From the NCBI GenBank assembly GCA_030248195.1, contig JASAND010013541.1, forward strand, positions 1-64,000: DNA of 64,000 bases, read 5' to 3'. The notes under the pieces are model-generated. The model had not been told where the DNA came from and searched no databases. It saw only the letters and a list, made by a program, of their open reading frames with translations. A program made the translations under genes and the position numbers. This DNA is from Trissonchulus latispiculum (Eukaryota > Nematoda > Enoplea > Enoplida > Ironidae). Shown one piece after another: positions 1 to 11,400 of this stretch. Position 1 is the stretch's first letter; the number at the start of each line of letters is the position of its first letter.

Positions 1-1559
1 GAAGTCTATATTTAGGGCCATTTGTAATGAAGTTGCTAGGATCCGGAGTCAAAAATCGCTCTGCTCTCCGGTCTAGTGTCAGAAGTCGCTCTGCACTTGA
101 TTACACGGAAGGTCAGCACGTCCACTTATAGAAGTAGACTTAGGCACCGGATCTCCGAAAGGTGGTGTTCCAAAATCAGAGATTCCCTGCAGCCAACCTT
201 TGTAGGGGTCTTCTTTGTGAGTTCGTTTAGTGCACTGGATTCCAGCTGATCAGCAAGAGGGGTCAGCACTTGCTTTGACTTGATCGCTGGATTGGTGATG
301 AGTCTTCTGATTCCTGACCAGAACTTACCTTGAGTAGTCCTGATCCGATCCTTTGGACAACGCGCCTGACTTTCAGAGACAATCGCGCCTCTCTGTTAAA
401 CTCTGAGACTATAAGTCTGACGCACCAATTATTTATTACAACTTGTACAGTTATACTGAGTACACTCGTTAGGCACAATGGCAACTACGAATTACAATAG
501 AACAAGAGTTAATGCTAGGGGTCGTTACAAGCTGTGCAAAACAAATACAATTACGGGTCAGTACAGTGTTCAATTTACTGTACCAGAGTTGCCAGTTACC
601 GTCTTTGGTTTATTATTAATATTATCCTAATTTAGGATAATATTACCCAATTTGTGGATGGTTTAGGGACAAGGTTCGGTTCGGTTTTACCTCTTCTTCT
701 TTCTATCACACTCTGTCTCTACTATCCTAACTATTACACTGTCTCCAACACTCTACTAAGTAAATACCTATATGCTTTCTTGTGCGCCTATATGCTTTTG
801 CTGTGCGACTCTTTATCCGTCCTTACACAAAACGGATGATCAAACTACAAATCAGTAATCAGTAAACTACAAACAACCAATTATTAACTGAAATAAACCT
901 GGGGTCGGTCTATGGGTGAGTCCCCGAATGTTGGACACTGCTTTCCCGAAGGTCCGCTCCAACACCTAGACAGGGTTACTGTACGGAAATGCCTTTTTGA
1001 GGAAATAGAGAAAATGGGGAGTTTCCTGGTTCTGCCTTACTTACTCCTGATTAATGAAAGTTAGACAACTACAATGTTCACAGAATCTGGTGACTTCTTC
1101 TTCTTCGTGGGGTTGGGTTTGGCTATTAAGCCAGAGACACGGGAGAAACGCCTCCCGAGATGAAACTGACGGTGAAAACGGTAGAATTCATGATGCGATT
1201 GAAAAGATGAATGTTTTAGTCCTTTTGTCAAGAATTAACCTTTTTCACTTTTAGGTGGTTTCAAGTTTAACCTCCCACTTTGATCAGGCGGTGCTACGCT
1301 CGCTGTCTCTGTCTCAATCCACTACTCGGCAATACAGGCCGTCTATGTACCTTCCAAAATTGACTAATCCTGATTATCTGACTGACTGACTGATACGACT
1401 GATCCGGACTTCTGCGGTCCAATAACTGAGCGACTGACTACGACTATCTGAGAGACACAAGACTGATGAGATCCACGGGCAGTTCAGATTTGGATAGAGC
1501 AGCGTAGCTTCGTCTCCGCACCTGAATCAAATGGGTTAAAACCCATTAGTGCAAGATTA

Positions 1560-1591
1560 TGGTGCGGGAATCGAACCCAGCAACCATTACT
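1560..1591 (-). repeat. B-box-like T-arm hairpin, left copy
   Basis: On the minus strand the sequence reads GGGTTCGATTCCC, matching the pol III B-box consensus GGTTCRANNCC and looking like an isolated tRNA T arm. A near-identical copy lies inverted at 16,055-16,082, and a palindromic aatgggtt/aacccatt pair sits beside each. I find no full cloverleaf around either copy. Confidence 0.5.
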
Positions 1592-2906
1592 CGTTCCTTT
1601 GCTTTCCAGGCCCAAAATGTGCATTTTGGGCCCCATTTGAGCTTGTGAATTAAAGAATTGACTAAAAACCGTTGGTTATTGCCTTTTCGACAACATTAAC
1701 CGTTTCTGGTAACTTCTTGTCACCAATTGGGCCTTCCTGGCCTCTGTTAGTTTGTATTATCAGAATCTAGTTAAACTTGCCGTAATTTCTTGCTTAGACG
1801 AAATGATTCGTAAGGTTTCCACCTTGGGCCCGGCTGGGCCTGACTGAACTTGTAGCTAGACGAAACACTCTTGAGAAATGTACAAAAATGCGCTGTTTGC
1901 GACCTAAATTCAGACCTCGTTTGCTTTTGTCCTTTCCCTGCACAGACAGGCCTTCTAGGGCCCATTTGAAATGAGATCACTGCTTCTGACTAAATTTTGC
2001 GCAATCTTCAGAGCAACCAATGATACTGGCCAATGTTAACGTTTCCGGCCTGTGTCTGGCCTGATTTTGTTGATTTGTCACGGGAAATGGGTTCATTTCC
2101 CGTGACCCAGAGATTATATCAAATACACGTACGAACTGGACATTTTATGGTGCATTTCGAATATTGGAAGATGGTCAACTACTAAATACTTATATTAATT
2201 GCCTTAACTAATGCCTACCTACCTGCTTATGCTAACTAACTAAAGCTTACGTGATATTGAAGTTAACTTAAAACTACCTGGTGGTTTAACGCGAAATCCC
2301 TATTAATTATTTATTTGCCGGTTTGGGAATGAACTGATTAACTTAAAATCGAACCTAACTGGCTGACTGTGAGTAAGTTTCCGCAGATGGCTATTTTTCA
2401 TCAGTTTATGCAAAAATACAAAAACTCACTCACTCACTGTCTCAGCAGCCATTCTACGCAGTCCCTACTTACCGACCTACCGACCTAGCCGAACTAAATA
2501 GCTAACTACTTTCCACATAACTACCTAAGAAGCTCGGGGAACCGTACCGAACCGCTATTCGATCCGGCGCTGGCAACCCTGGCAGCCAGCCGAGTGATAG
2601 ACGCGCAATCTAACACCCTTTCACTTGAGCTTGTTTAAATTTGTGCAGAACTGGCATATACATTAGAGGAATTTTGAAAAACACGGATTTGAGTAAAAGT
2701 TATATATCCTTGTAGAGCTTGAAAAACTGAACATTTTTTGTGCTTATAGCACCAAAAAATGTTAAGTAATTAGTGAGAAAAACATAACTAAAGTTTGCTT
2801 CTACATATGCATAATTTGTACATGCAACGTACTAACTGAACTGCACACGTGCTGGGTTGCTAAATTGTTTTCTTATATAGGCTAGCTTGAACTTGTTCTA
2901 ATCGTA

Positions 2907-2978
2907 ACCCGTGTAGCTCAATGGATGAGCACTGGACCTACTAATCCAGAGAATCTGAGTTCGAATCTCAGCACGGGT
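2907..2978 (+). tRNA. tRNA-like cloverleaf with 8-nt anticodon loop
   Basis: A 72-nt sequence folds into a cloverleaf with all stems perfect: acceptor ACCCGTG/CACGGGT, D stem GCTC/GAGC, anticodon stem CTGGA/TCCAG, T stem CTGAG/CTCAG with loop TTCGAAT. The anticodon loop CCTACTAA has 8 nt instead of 7. If the T is U33 the anticodon would be ACT, which is not a normal eukaryotic anticodon, and the variable loop is only 5 nt. The sequence carries an internal B-box-like motif. It lies inside the hairpin-rich arm. It may be an atypical tRNA gene, a tRNA-derived SINE head, or a structural module of the repeat. Confidence 0.5.
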
Positions 2979-5900
2979 CTACTTCTTTTCTTTTAGCTTG
3001 GCTCGTCTTTTGGCCTTTGACATGGGAAGTTAAATGATTACGGTAACGACCGTGAGCCCATGATAGTTTTAGGCCAAGACCATGAATACCCCTATCCTAA
3101 CTAGGCCTAACTATTTCCCAAATATTAAGAACTCCAACTAATTAATACAACAAGACGACAAACACTTTCTTACCTAGAACTAAAGGAACTACCAGTCCGC
3201 TAATCGGATGTCTAATACATAAAACTAGACTTTGTACTAATTTCGCAGTAATTTAAACCATTCTGTTATGATCCTGATTCGGCTATTTCTGGATTCCATG
3301 AATGCGGCTCATCCGTCCCCTAATCGCAGGGCAACCTACACGGATGACCGGAAATCCAACAGATTTGGCAGACCTAATTCGGGGTCCCCGTGACCCTAGG
3401 CTGCAAAACTTGCTCTGAATCGCCGAACATACTAACATTTCTATGCCAATTTCATACGGTTTTCACTCCAAAATTAGCACTTTCGCAGCGATTACACATC
3501 CAACCAACAAATATTACTGACTTTAATTTATCTATGTTTTGGGCCCAAATTGCTAGTCAATTTGGCCCCATTTTTCCTGCCTAATATCTGAGCATTTTAC
3601 TCATTCATTCTGGCAGTCCCAATACCCTTATCAGACAAAGGGGGGGTTACATGGCATGCCCTCATTCACACTCACAATCACACACTTTTGGTTCATAATT
3701 CACACTCTACAAAAAGAGGGGCTAACCTTGGAACCTCCCACTCCAGGAGAGGTTTACCCAAGGAGCCGTTTACGTAAATTTGGGGGGCCTCATTCATACT
3801 ACAAATTACTACAATATTTACACATACGATTATATGAACACAATTCATCCTAACTACTCTTTAGCAATACCTACCTACTTATAGTATGCATATTTTTTGC
3901 CCTAATTCCGAAAGTAAATTTGATTTACATCTTCCAGTATTTTACTTTAAACTTTGGAACTTTGTAAATTTTGATAAAAGAAAATTTTGTTGGATTTTTG
4001 AAACTTTGGCAGTTTACGGAAAGCTGAACGAGTAATAATTGCTTAGGCAATTATTGCTAAAAAACAGACTATAGACACATTTCCGCTAAGGACAGCTTCT
4101 GGTTAATTAAATTAACAGCGGGGAAGTCGGCCATTCCCCTTAAAACAACTTGATAATTAATAATTAGAGAATAGTTCTGAGTTTTAATTCCTACTGATTT
4201 TTTAGGTGAGCCGACCTACACAAGACATGACAACAATCCAGAAACACAGACAAAAATGTTGACTTCAGTAGCGCCTATTTTGCGATTACGGCCGGCAATT
4301 CCTAATTGCCGGCTGTGGGGAGAAACAATCCTTAAATTAGCTCAGTCCTGAATATGAGGTCGTAACCAAGGGACCTCCTATCTCAGCTCAGGGGTGGGTC
4401 CCCACTCAGAATCCCATGCTTCATTACAACCCCAAAATAAAACCATTACACATAAAATATTTTGGGCGTATGCCCCTCAAAAATTAAGGCCATTCAGGCC
4501 GTGGCTTGGTTGACAAACATTGTTTTAAATTAAGGCCCGAAGGCCACAAAAAGGTGAATTTTTAGGCCAAGAGGGCCTCTAAAAAATCCCTAAATGTGCG
4601 TTCCTGGTGTGTAGTTTCTGGCCGAGCATAGCACGCTCATTAGGCCCTCATCGTGCGGTGTTCGTCGTGTGCGCTGAGTTCATCCCTTCTGACCAGTGTG
4701 GGTCAGAAGGGGCCCCTAACTCGTGTCCTAACCGGGGTGAGCACGTCTTTTATTCCCGGCCAAAACGCTGGCACAACGGGAAGTCGTGCTAGTAATAGGG
4801 GGGGGGGGGGGGAAGCAACCGACCGCTCTCGGCCGGGACTCAGACGAACACTGAAGACTATTTGAAATTTTCCAGTGAGCTGACAGGAGTCTGACAGCTC
4901 ACTGGTGTTTGCTTTTCGGGCGGAATTTCTTTGATTTTATTGGAGCTTCCAGAACTTTCTGGATCTTAATACGTGTGCCCAACTCGGGCTGGCCAAGCGG
5001 CTGGTCCGTTGGAGGGGAGATTAATGAGGAAAAGGAATTATGACCCTCCAACTGACCCTCATTCTGATTTATTTCCCAAGCTGAATTTTGGGAAACTTTG
5101 CAGACTTTTTGGTTACCACGTAAAGGTAACCAAAGGAGAAATTTCGGACTTTAAAAACTAAGTTACCAAAATTAAAAAATGAAGTTATACAAAATGAAAG
5201 CCTCTCGGGGCCGATGATGAGAAAATAAATATTAAGTGCCACTTCGGCCGTGTTATTTAGTAAATTTTATATTTATTATTTTTCGGGCGCTTCCTTGTCT
5301 CCAAGCCCCTTTCTTTCCTTTTGGGCGTGACCTTTCGGCCACAGACAAGGGAAGCCGCCCGTTAGCAACAATTGTCCTTCCTCGCCAAGACTCTATGTAC
5401 CACTGCAAAAGCAGCGGAAGGGCAATTGTTGCGTAAAAAATATGCATACTAACAACTACGTAATTTTCCACAAGATAAAACTAAATATTATTATTCTACG
5501 TACTTAACTACCTAAGACTACTAATTTATGTTTTATTTTAGTTATTTGGGAGGGAGGTAAGCCCCCTCCGAACGTATTTTCACACCTAAGGTGTGTGTTA
5601 AGTCCTTCTCTGCGAGGCAAGTCTCTGCTGGGAGAGAGCCAGCAGAGGCTCAAGGGAATGAATGAAAACATGAATGGGCGTAACCTCACACAACTGTTAC
5701 GCATTATTCTAAGGCCACCTAAGGCCAATATTACAAAATTAAAATGTAACTACTCAAAACTTCTTTTACTTATAACTTTCGCAATATTGGGAGTTAGGTG
5801 ACCGGGTTTGGAGTTTTGGAATCAGCAGAGAATTGCCTTTCAGATAAACCCAACTTGTATTTTGACCAAAAATTTGACAAATTAACTAATTATCACCTAA

Positions 5901-6249
5901 CTAATGCAAATTATGCCTAATTAATACCTATGAACACCAATTAACCTAATTCTATGCTACTAATGGACAAGTTATGACCTTATTTTGACCCATCTTCCAA
6001 TATTTGCACCTATTAACTGCGTAAAACGTTTTAAACTCGAAGTTTCTTGTCAAATCGTCAGTTATTCAACAATTCCTTTCTTTGGATTCGTTTTCCTTGA
6101 TAATTTTTAGCTGTTTTAATCAGATTTTGACTGACTTCTGGACAATGAGAGGCCTTATTCGTGGCCTGGGAAGAGTAACGACTCCTCCATGCTACATCAA
6201 AAGTGATGTTAGGGCCTATTACTGACCCGGGAAGGGTAACGACCCCTCC

Positions 6250-7264
6250 ATTATTGACTGGTACCCCACTGGAACCTGGTTAAGCTACATTCTGCTGAAG
6301 TTCCATTCCATTTTCGTGTCAATTGCGTGAGAGTAGTGCTACTTCTGGCCTTATTCTTCCTATCTACACTAGAACCTATGTCCCTAATGATGAATTTCTA
6401 AGGGGTTTCACACTGACTGGCAACTCTGGTAATTACATGACAATTACTTTATACAGTGCTTGGACGTTTTATAGTTCACATCAAGATTTCACAGGCACGC
6501 CACTCATAACCAGTGCATTGGACACTTAAATCAATTCCATCAAAATCGCAATCTACGACAAACTGAGCTTTTCCTGGTCATTTTTCGGTTTTATTTTGCC
6601 TTTTCCATTACACATTTTTGAGAATATACTCCAGTTAAAAAATAGCTCGACCCGCTGTGACCCGCGGGTACCCAATGACCTGAAAGTTGACCCGCGGGTA
6701 CCCTCGACCCGCGGGTAACCGCGGGTACCCGCGACCTACTTCCAACTCTAGGCGCGGGTGTAGGCAGACCCCAAAAACAAAAAACGGGTAGACTCCCAGC
6801 CAGAAGGGAAAAAGGGCAGACCCTCTCGTCTAGAAGGGGAAGTGGGTAGACCTCTTTGCGACTCCTTAGCAATCTAACATTTTTAACAAAAATAATTTGT
6901 GAGATTGGTCTTGTCGGCAAAATACTTATCAATTTATTGTATTTTTATTCACAGTTAGCTTTGAAATCATATATTATTATTTATTTTCCCATTCAATTTC
7001 TAACTTTTACATATTCCATTACAAATCTGATTTCAACAGTGATACAGAGCACCATGGTTAGTTTTAAATTTTTGCGAAAGTCCCCCTTGCATTAAACTCA
7101 TTGAACTGCATAAAACAGGTAATTAATGACTGTCTTTGTTTCCAAATTGAAAACAACTTTCATACTCAAACTGGTAATATGACTATCTTGCTAAATTTTA
7201 GTAAGATTGTAAGGGAAGTAGGCATAGGAAAGATTGATAAGCCTGCAATGGGAGTTCAGCTGAT
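6250..7264. other. Intergenic, no gene seen
   Basis: AT-rich spacer between the left arm and the GPCR region. Apart from the GC-rich MITE fragment at 6.63-6.76 kb I see no coding signal, RNA gene or clear repeat. Open frames here are short and lack compositional support. Confidence 0.5.
6632..6757. repeat. GC-rich MITE fragment (CCCGCGGGT repeats)
   Basis: Several copies of the palindromic word acccgcgggt lie in AT-rich DNA and end in acctacttccaactcta. Related fragments ending with the same ccaactct or gctctga motif lie at 19,327-19,374 and 59,670-59,757. They look like one end of a non-autonomous DNA transposon family. I see no target duplication. Confidence 0.4.
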
Positions 7265-7337
7265 GGTCCCGTGGTGTAGTGATTAGCATGTCTGCTCCGG
7301 AGTCAGTAGGGCCGTGGTTCGATCCCCGGCGGAACCA
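7265..7337 (+). pseudogene. tRNA-derived sequence (pseudogene or SINE head)
   Basis: 73 nt with a good A box (TGGTGTAGTGA) and B box (GGTTCGATCCC) and a nearly complete acceptor stem, GGTCCCG against CGGAACC with one mismatch. The T stem has two mismatches and the anticodon arm does not form a canonical 5-bp stem with a 7-nt loop. This argues against a working tRNA and for a pseudogene or the pol III head of a SINE. The 3' end CGGAACCA resembles the complement of the primer-binding site of the Ty3/gypsy element at 24.2 kb, but only over 8 nt. Confidence 0.5.
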
Positions 7338-7902
7338 ATTCTTTACTTTCAATGGTGAGTGAAAAGCTGAACCTCCCTCTTCCCTTCTCTCTTCTAGGCC
7401 CTGGTTTCGTGGGTACGAGGGTGCCTGACGCCTCCCGTCTTGGGCTTGTCCTTGGTTTCTTCCTGATCCGCCAGCCCTGGTAGAAGCGCTACAAGATTAC
7501 TATCTTCCCAACAATTTTGGCAAGATAACTAATAATACGCCTCCTAAAGACTACTGGAATGCAGGAAAGGTCTCTGGACCAGATATTTTTTTACAACACC
7601 CGCCCTCTATATTTGCGTGAAACAGCAGCACAATTGGACAGTGGCGGGACAGTCACTCCCTACCCTTTAATAATGCTGCAACAGCAATAGTATATCTTGA
7701 TTGTAGCAATCTATTGTTTGTTTATATATTTTGAAGATTTTATACAACTACGATTTTAATCCATGACCTACCTAGCTGTGCATTTTGGGACAGCTAGTTA
7801 TTTAAGTTCAGATTCATTTATGTTCATTCATGTTCATTCATGGTCATCATGATTTATAAATATTTCTTTATGTACAATCAAAGTTATATATAAGCACAGA
7901 AG
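7338..7902. other. Intergenic, no gene seen
   Basis: This stretch is downstream of the GPCR on the minus strand and presumably holds its 3' UTR. I find no canonical AATAAA on that strand close to the stop. Nothing else is recognisable except direct repeats of tgttcattcatg near 7.82 kb. Confidence 0.4.
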
Positions 7903-9150
7903 TTACACAGGCGTTGACGTTGAGGGAAGGTCACGATGAACACGCTGTTTCAGTGTTGCAAAGACGAACAGAATTCTTTCACGTAGATGAGTGTCCGCTA
8001 AGACATGAATCAGAGGCTGGACAATTACTCTGCTCATCCAAACTAGTTTAATCCAGAAATAGGCCCGCATTGCAGGAACACTCCGTTTACGTTTTTCCAA
8101 ATACTCACAGGGAGAACAGGAGTAGACACCACCGAGAAGAGGCAACAGTGCATCGTGCAGGTACCAAGAAAGTACAGCACAGACTGCCAGAGCACACGTA
8201 CTGTAAACCACCACATGAAATCCCAGCACGCCGATGTAGGAATTGTTGCGCTGCATTCGACTAGTCCGTCGCATAACAGCAACTTTGACAGTTCTAGAAC
8301 GAGCTGCATTCTCTCTGAGGGCACTTGGAAAAGTTCTCAGCAAAGGGCTGCCTTCTGAGAAGCGACGGATGCTAGAGCAAGGAGCAGAACCGACTGAAAC
8401 GCTCTCAGTTTTGCTGAGTACAGGCGGAGGCTTCACCTTATAGTGAACAGAAGGGCTGGTGTTGCCTCTGAACTTGGAAACAGTAATGATGGTGGCAACA
8501 TAGGTCCAGATTGCAATAAAAACGAAACCGAACAAGAGGCTGACTTGAGTCACATTTTCGGTTAGAACAGCTGTTTTCAGGAAACCGTTCTGTTCCATAG
8601 CACAACTGGTCGTATTGCACTGGGATAGTGAGGTAACAAGGGCTGTTCTTCGCCAGCCCAGCCAGCCAAACAGAGACGACAGCATGGTGGTGATGAGAGC
8701 ACAGCCGCAAATAATTGCGATACAGTAACGATGTGTCATGACCACTTGATACCGAATAGGATGGCGTACGGCCAGATATTGAAAGATTGACAAAATACAG
8801 TAGCCAATACTGGAACCATTGTAAGATAGGAAAAATAAGACGCCAGAAATAAAACCGACAATCCTGTGTCCGCTGTCATTTCGTCTCACAATGAAAGCAA
8901 TGCCCATCGAAGCTGTGGCACTGATTAGGTCGTAAACGGCTACATTCAGTACAAGTAGGTATTTATTTTGTGATTTTCGCTTCCGAACATAGACAGCAAT
9001 AATTATAAAGCAAACCAAGCTAAGGCCGCTTCCCAGTGCACCAAAAATTTGATACAAAGTCCCGCTCAATTGAAGATCGTGCACCAGTACGCTTTCGGCA
9101 GCCAAAGTTGCTTGCAGCAGTGCCTTGTCGCTGCAGAAATAAGATTCCAT
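7903..9150 (-). CDS. Rhodopsin-like seven-transmembrane GPCR, intronless
   Basis: This encodes a 415-residue plasma-membrane receptor that is probably G-protein coupled; the ligand is unknown. Seven hydrophobic segments are visible at about residues 34-56, 64-88, 97-122, 142-164, 201-225, 304-330 and 362-385. Family landmarks are the TM2 acidic motif LNVAVYD (68-74) and, after TM3, YLAVRHPIRY (125-134), typical of class A receptors. The usual D-R-Y is F-Q-Y here (123-125). The TM7 N-P-x-x-Y is Q-P-L-I-H (378-382), and no C-W-x-P motif is seen in TM6. The third cytoplasmic loop is long and Ser/Arg-rich (about 226-303). Possible N-glycosylation sites lie at N91 and N179. The frame is uninterrupted from the first ATG to TAA with no introns, so a retroposed or simply single-exon gene is likely. 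It sits between two inverted hairpin-rich arms. The GPCR call is firm; the subfamily is open. Confidence 0.85.
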   Translation of the reverse strand: MESYFCSDKALLQATLAAESVLVHDLQLSGTLYQIFGALGSGLSLVCFIIIAVYVRKRKSQNKYLLVLNVAVYDLISATASMGIAFIVRRNDSGHRIVGFISGVLFFLSYNGSSIGYCILSIFQYLAVRHPIRYQVVMTHRYCIAIICGCALITTMLSSLFGWLGWRRTALVTSLSQCNTTSCAMEQNGFLKTAVLTENVTQVSLLFGFVFIAIWTYVATIITVSKFRGNTSPSVHYKVKPPPVLSKTESVSVGSAPCSSIRRFSEGSPLLRTFPSALRENAARSRTVKVAVMRRTSRMQRNNSYIGVLGFHVVVYSTCALAVCAVLSWYLHDALLPLLGGVYSCSPCEYLEKRKRSVPAMRAYFWIKLVWMSRVIVQPLIHVLADTHLRERILFVFATLKQRVHRDLPSTSTPV

Positions 9151-9877
9151 GAAATGACAATCTTGACCAATCTAATTAAATATTAAAGAGATTCTAAAAC
9201 ACCGAATTAAGATTACAGTTTTATTCTTTGTTTTATAGTTAGTTAGTTAGTTAGTTAGTTATTTTATTCCTAACCAACACTAAATTCATTCAAACTATCT
9301 GAAAGTTTTTCCAACTAAGGCAAATTCTGGTGCATTAAATGAAGTAAAGACGGGTTAATGCATATAAATTATCAGTATAATCCATGTATATCCTAAAATT
9401 TATCCTCTTATCTGAAAAATACAGCTGAATAACATGTTGTGAGTAAGGATGAAAATAATCGAAGAGACAGCTGGAATCACTAGAATCTTTCAGAGTTAAA
9501 ATGATAGGAGTATATTTCATGTGGCATTAGGATATAAAGATATAAAACAAGGCCATCTTGTGATAGCAAAAAATAAAGCTCAGAGAAGACCTTGCCATTA
9601 GCGGTCAGAGAACCTAATATATAATAATGTAAAAGTAAAAGCACAGAGTAACACTAATAATAAAAGTATGAAACTATATTTATGAATAATATTAATGAAC
9701 TCTGTATTAATATTCATTACTCAATATTAATGACTCTTGCTATAATTTTTTGCTATTGGTTAGTAAAGGATGTTTGCATTGCCTAGTCTTACTCACTAGA
9801 GACTGTCAAAAATGCACAAAAGTATGTAAAAGATACCTGCTTAATATTAGCAAAGCAGTCACTTAGCATGTATAGAA
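9151..9877. other. Upstream region of the GPCR, no gene seen
   Basis: AT-rich DNA with a short (ttag)n tract at about 9,238-9,263. The GPCR promoter should lie here, but I recognise no specific element. A poly-G MITE begins at 9,878. Confidence 0.4.
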
Positions 9878-10290
9878 CCAAGAGTGCATTATTGCACTAT
9901 ATATAAGAGGAAGAGTAAGCCACTAGAGGGCTCCTCTTCTTGGCATTGTGTAACGGTGCTCCGACCACTATAAGCTAATGTTCCCCCGTTTGGTGGGGGA
10001 GGTCGACAAGGCATACCCCCGTCCCTTTGGTGGGGGGAAGCAGAAAAGAGGTCCCCGTTTGATGGGGGGGGGGGTAGCCAACAGCCAATCAGATTGCAGA
10101 GACCCCTCCCGGTTTGGTGGGGGGGGGGTAGAGCAGAGGATTACGGTAGTTTTTGTTCTATTCGAAAATGGGTCCCCGTTTGGTGGGGGGGGGGCAGCAA
10201 AGAGAGCTCCCCGTTTGGTGGGGGGGGGGGGTAGCAGAAAAGAGGTCCCCGTTTGGGGGGGCCGCCAACAGCCAATCAGATTCAGGCAAC
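9878..10290 (+). mobile_element. Poly-G MITE, left half only (CCAAGAGT family)
   Basis: It begins with the terminal motif CCAAGAGTGCATTATTGCAC, followed by a block containing agtaagccactagagggctc that also occurs at 28.9 and 59.8 kb. It then carries repeated ccccgtttggtggggg words and two AGCCAATCAGAT motifs. The right inverted terminus is missing, so this copy is truncated or decayed. It codes for nothing. Confidence 0.7.
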
Positions 10291-11400
10291 CTTAGCCTTA
10301 GCCAAAAAATTCTAAGGAAATAGGTATTTGACCGATTAAGATAGCAAGTAAAAATAAAAATTCCATCATACTTACCAACACATGGCGAGCTGCAGGCTCT
10401 GCAGTTTATGGACTGCACCAATAAAGTTTAAAAATAGGTGCAGAATAACAAAAGACTAAGTCTTATTTGTGAACGGGAAATTAGTAGTTAGTCTCCTGCT
10501 ATTCCGCGGCTATTCTTAAACTGGTGCAGTCCAAGGTCAATGATATTGGTAATTGGTAAAATTATGGCTCCATATGTAGTAGGACATCATTCCGGCTTGC
10601 GCCACTCAGGCCGTTTCTGCCCCTCAAATTTATTCTTAACCTATTCTTATACTATTTTAATCCTATTTATTCTCCCGAAATAAATCATCAGGAAACCGGT
10701 TTTTTGGTTTTACGCAACCTGCGAAAAAAGGTATGATAATCGCACAAACTGCAAAAATCTTGAAAAATTAGCAATCAAATAAAAAGTTTTTACAATGTTT
10801 TTTAATAAAATTAAAATGTTTTTACAATTTGCTCCATGCCGATTACAACTCAGTTGTAGTCAGTTATAATTATAATCAGTAATAATTTTAATTTGATCCT
10901 CTTAAGATCATATAGAATTTCTCAAATGCATACTACAAACAGTTAACCTTATCTGCTATCTGAGAAAATTACTACAATAATCCAGATAAATAGAAATCCT
11001 AGAATATACCTTTAATCTTTCATACAAACCAAAAAATGACACGTAGGAATAAAATGTCAAAAGTCAAAAGTGTCTTATTAAACCACACAATTTGACTTCA
11101 ACGACAGCTTAACATGCAGAAAAAATTGTCTCGCCAAGATTTAGCTTGGAAGGTATGAAAAAAGCAAATGATGTAGAAATGGGCTGAACAATTGAAAACT
11201 GAAAACAAATGTAATGGAATTAGTAAAATAGGGTGTTTAATACAATCAAAAAATGGTCTAAAAAATGTTCTAAAATAATCAATCTGCAAGGAAGAATTCA
11301 TGTACCATGGATCGGTGAAGAAAAGCGAAGATCATCAATATGTAATGTATTCAGCGCTCAATGTCCAAGCAATAATTGTACAAGTTGTTTCATGTTTGCC
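10291..11400. other. Intergenic, no gene seen
   Basis: AT-rich spacer before the right hairpin-rich arm. I find no coding potential, RNA gene or repeat that I can name. Confidence 0.45.

Larger units (their letters stand above)
1..6250. repeat. Left hairpin-rich repeat arm
   Basis: No credible protein is seen here; all open frames are short. The stretch is dotted with short perfect or near-perfect hairpins, for example at 613-640, 1,610-1,635, 2,090-2,116, 4,034-4,055, 4,291-4,313, 4,684-4,711, 4,872-4,905 and 5,105-5,133. Much of it aligns in reverse complement with 11.4-17.47 kb. Anchors include gtgagttcgttt at 217 against 17,397-17,408, an agagttgccagt block at 588 against about 16,980, and the hairpins at 4.0-4.9 kb against 12.77-13.97 kb. 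A motif aatattggaagatggt at 2,162 recurs inverted near 5,990, so the arm may itself be an element with inverted ends. Around 5.55-5.65 kb the match to the right arm is direct, which points to a local inversion. The family is unknown to me. Confidence 0.7.

Noticed and set aside
8043..8710. Other frames over the GPCR region
   Set aside because: They are shadows of the 415-codon receptor frame, which has seven membrane segments.
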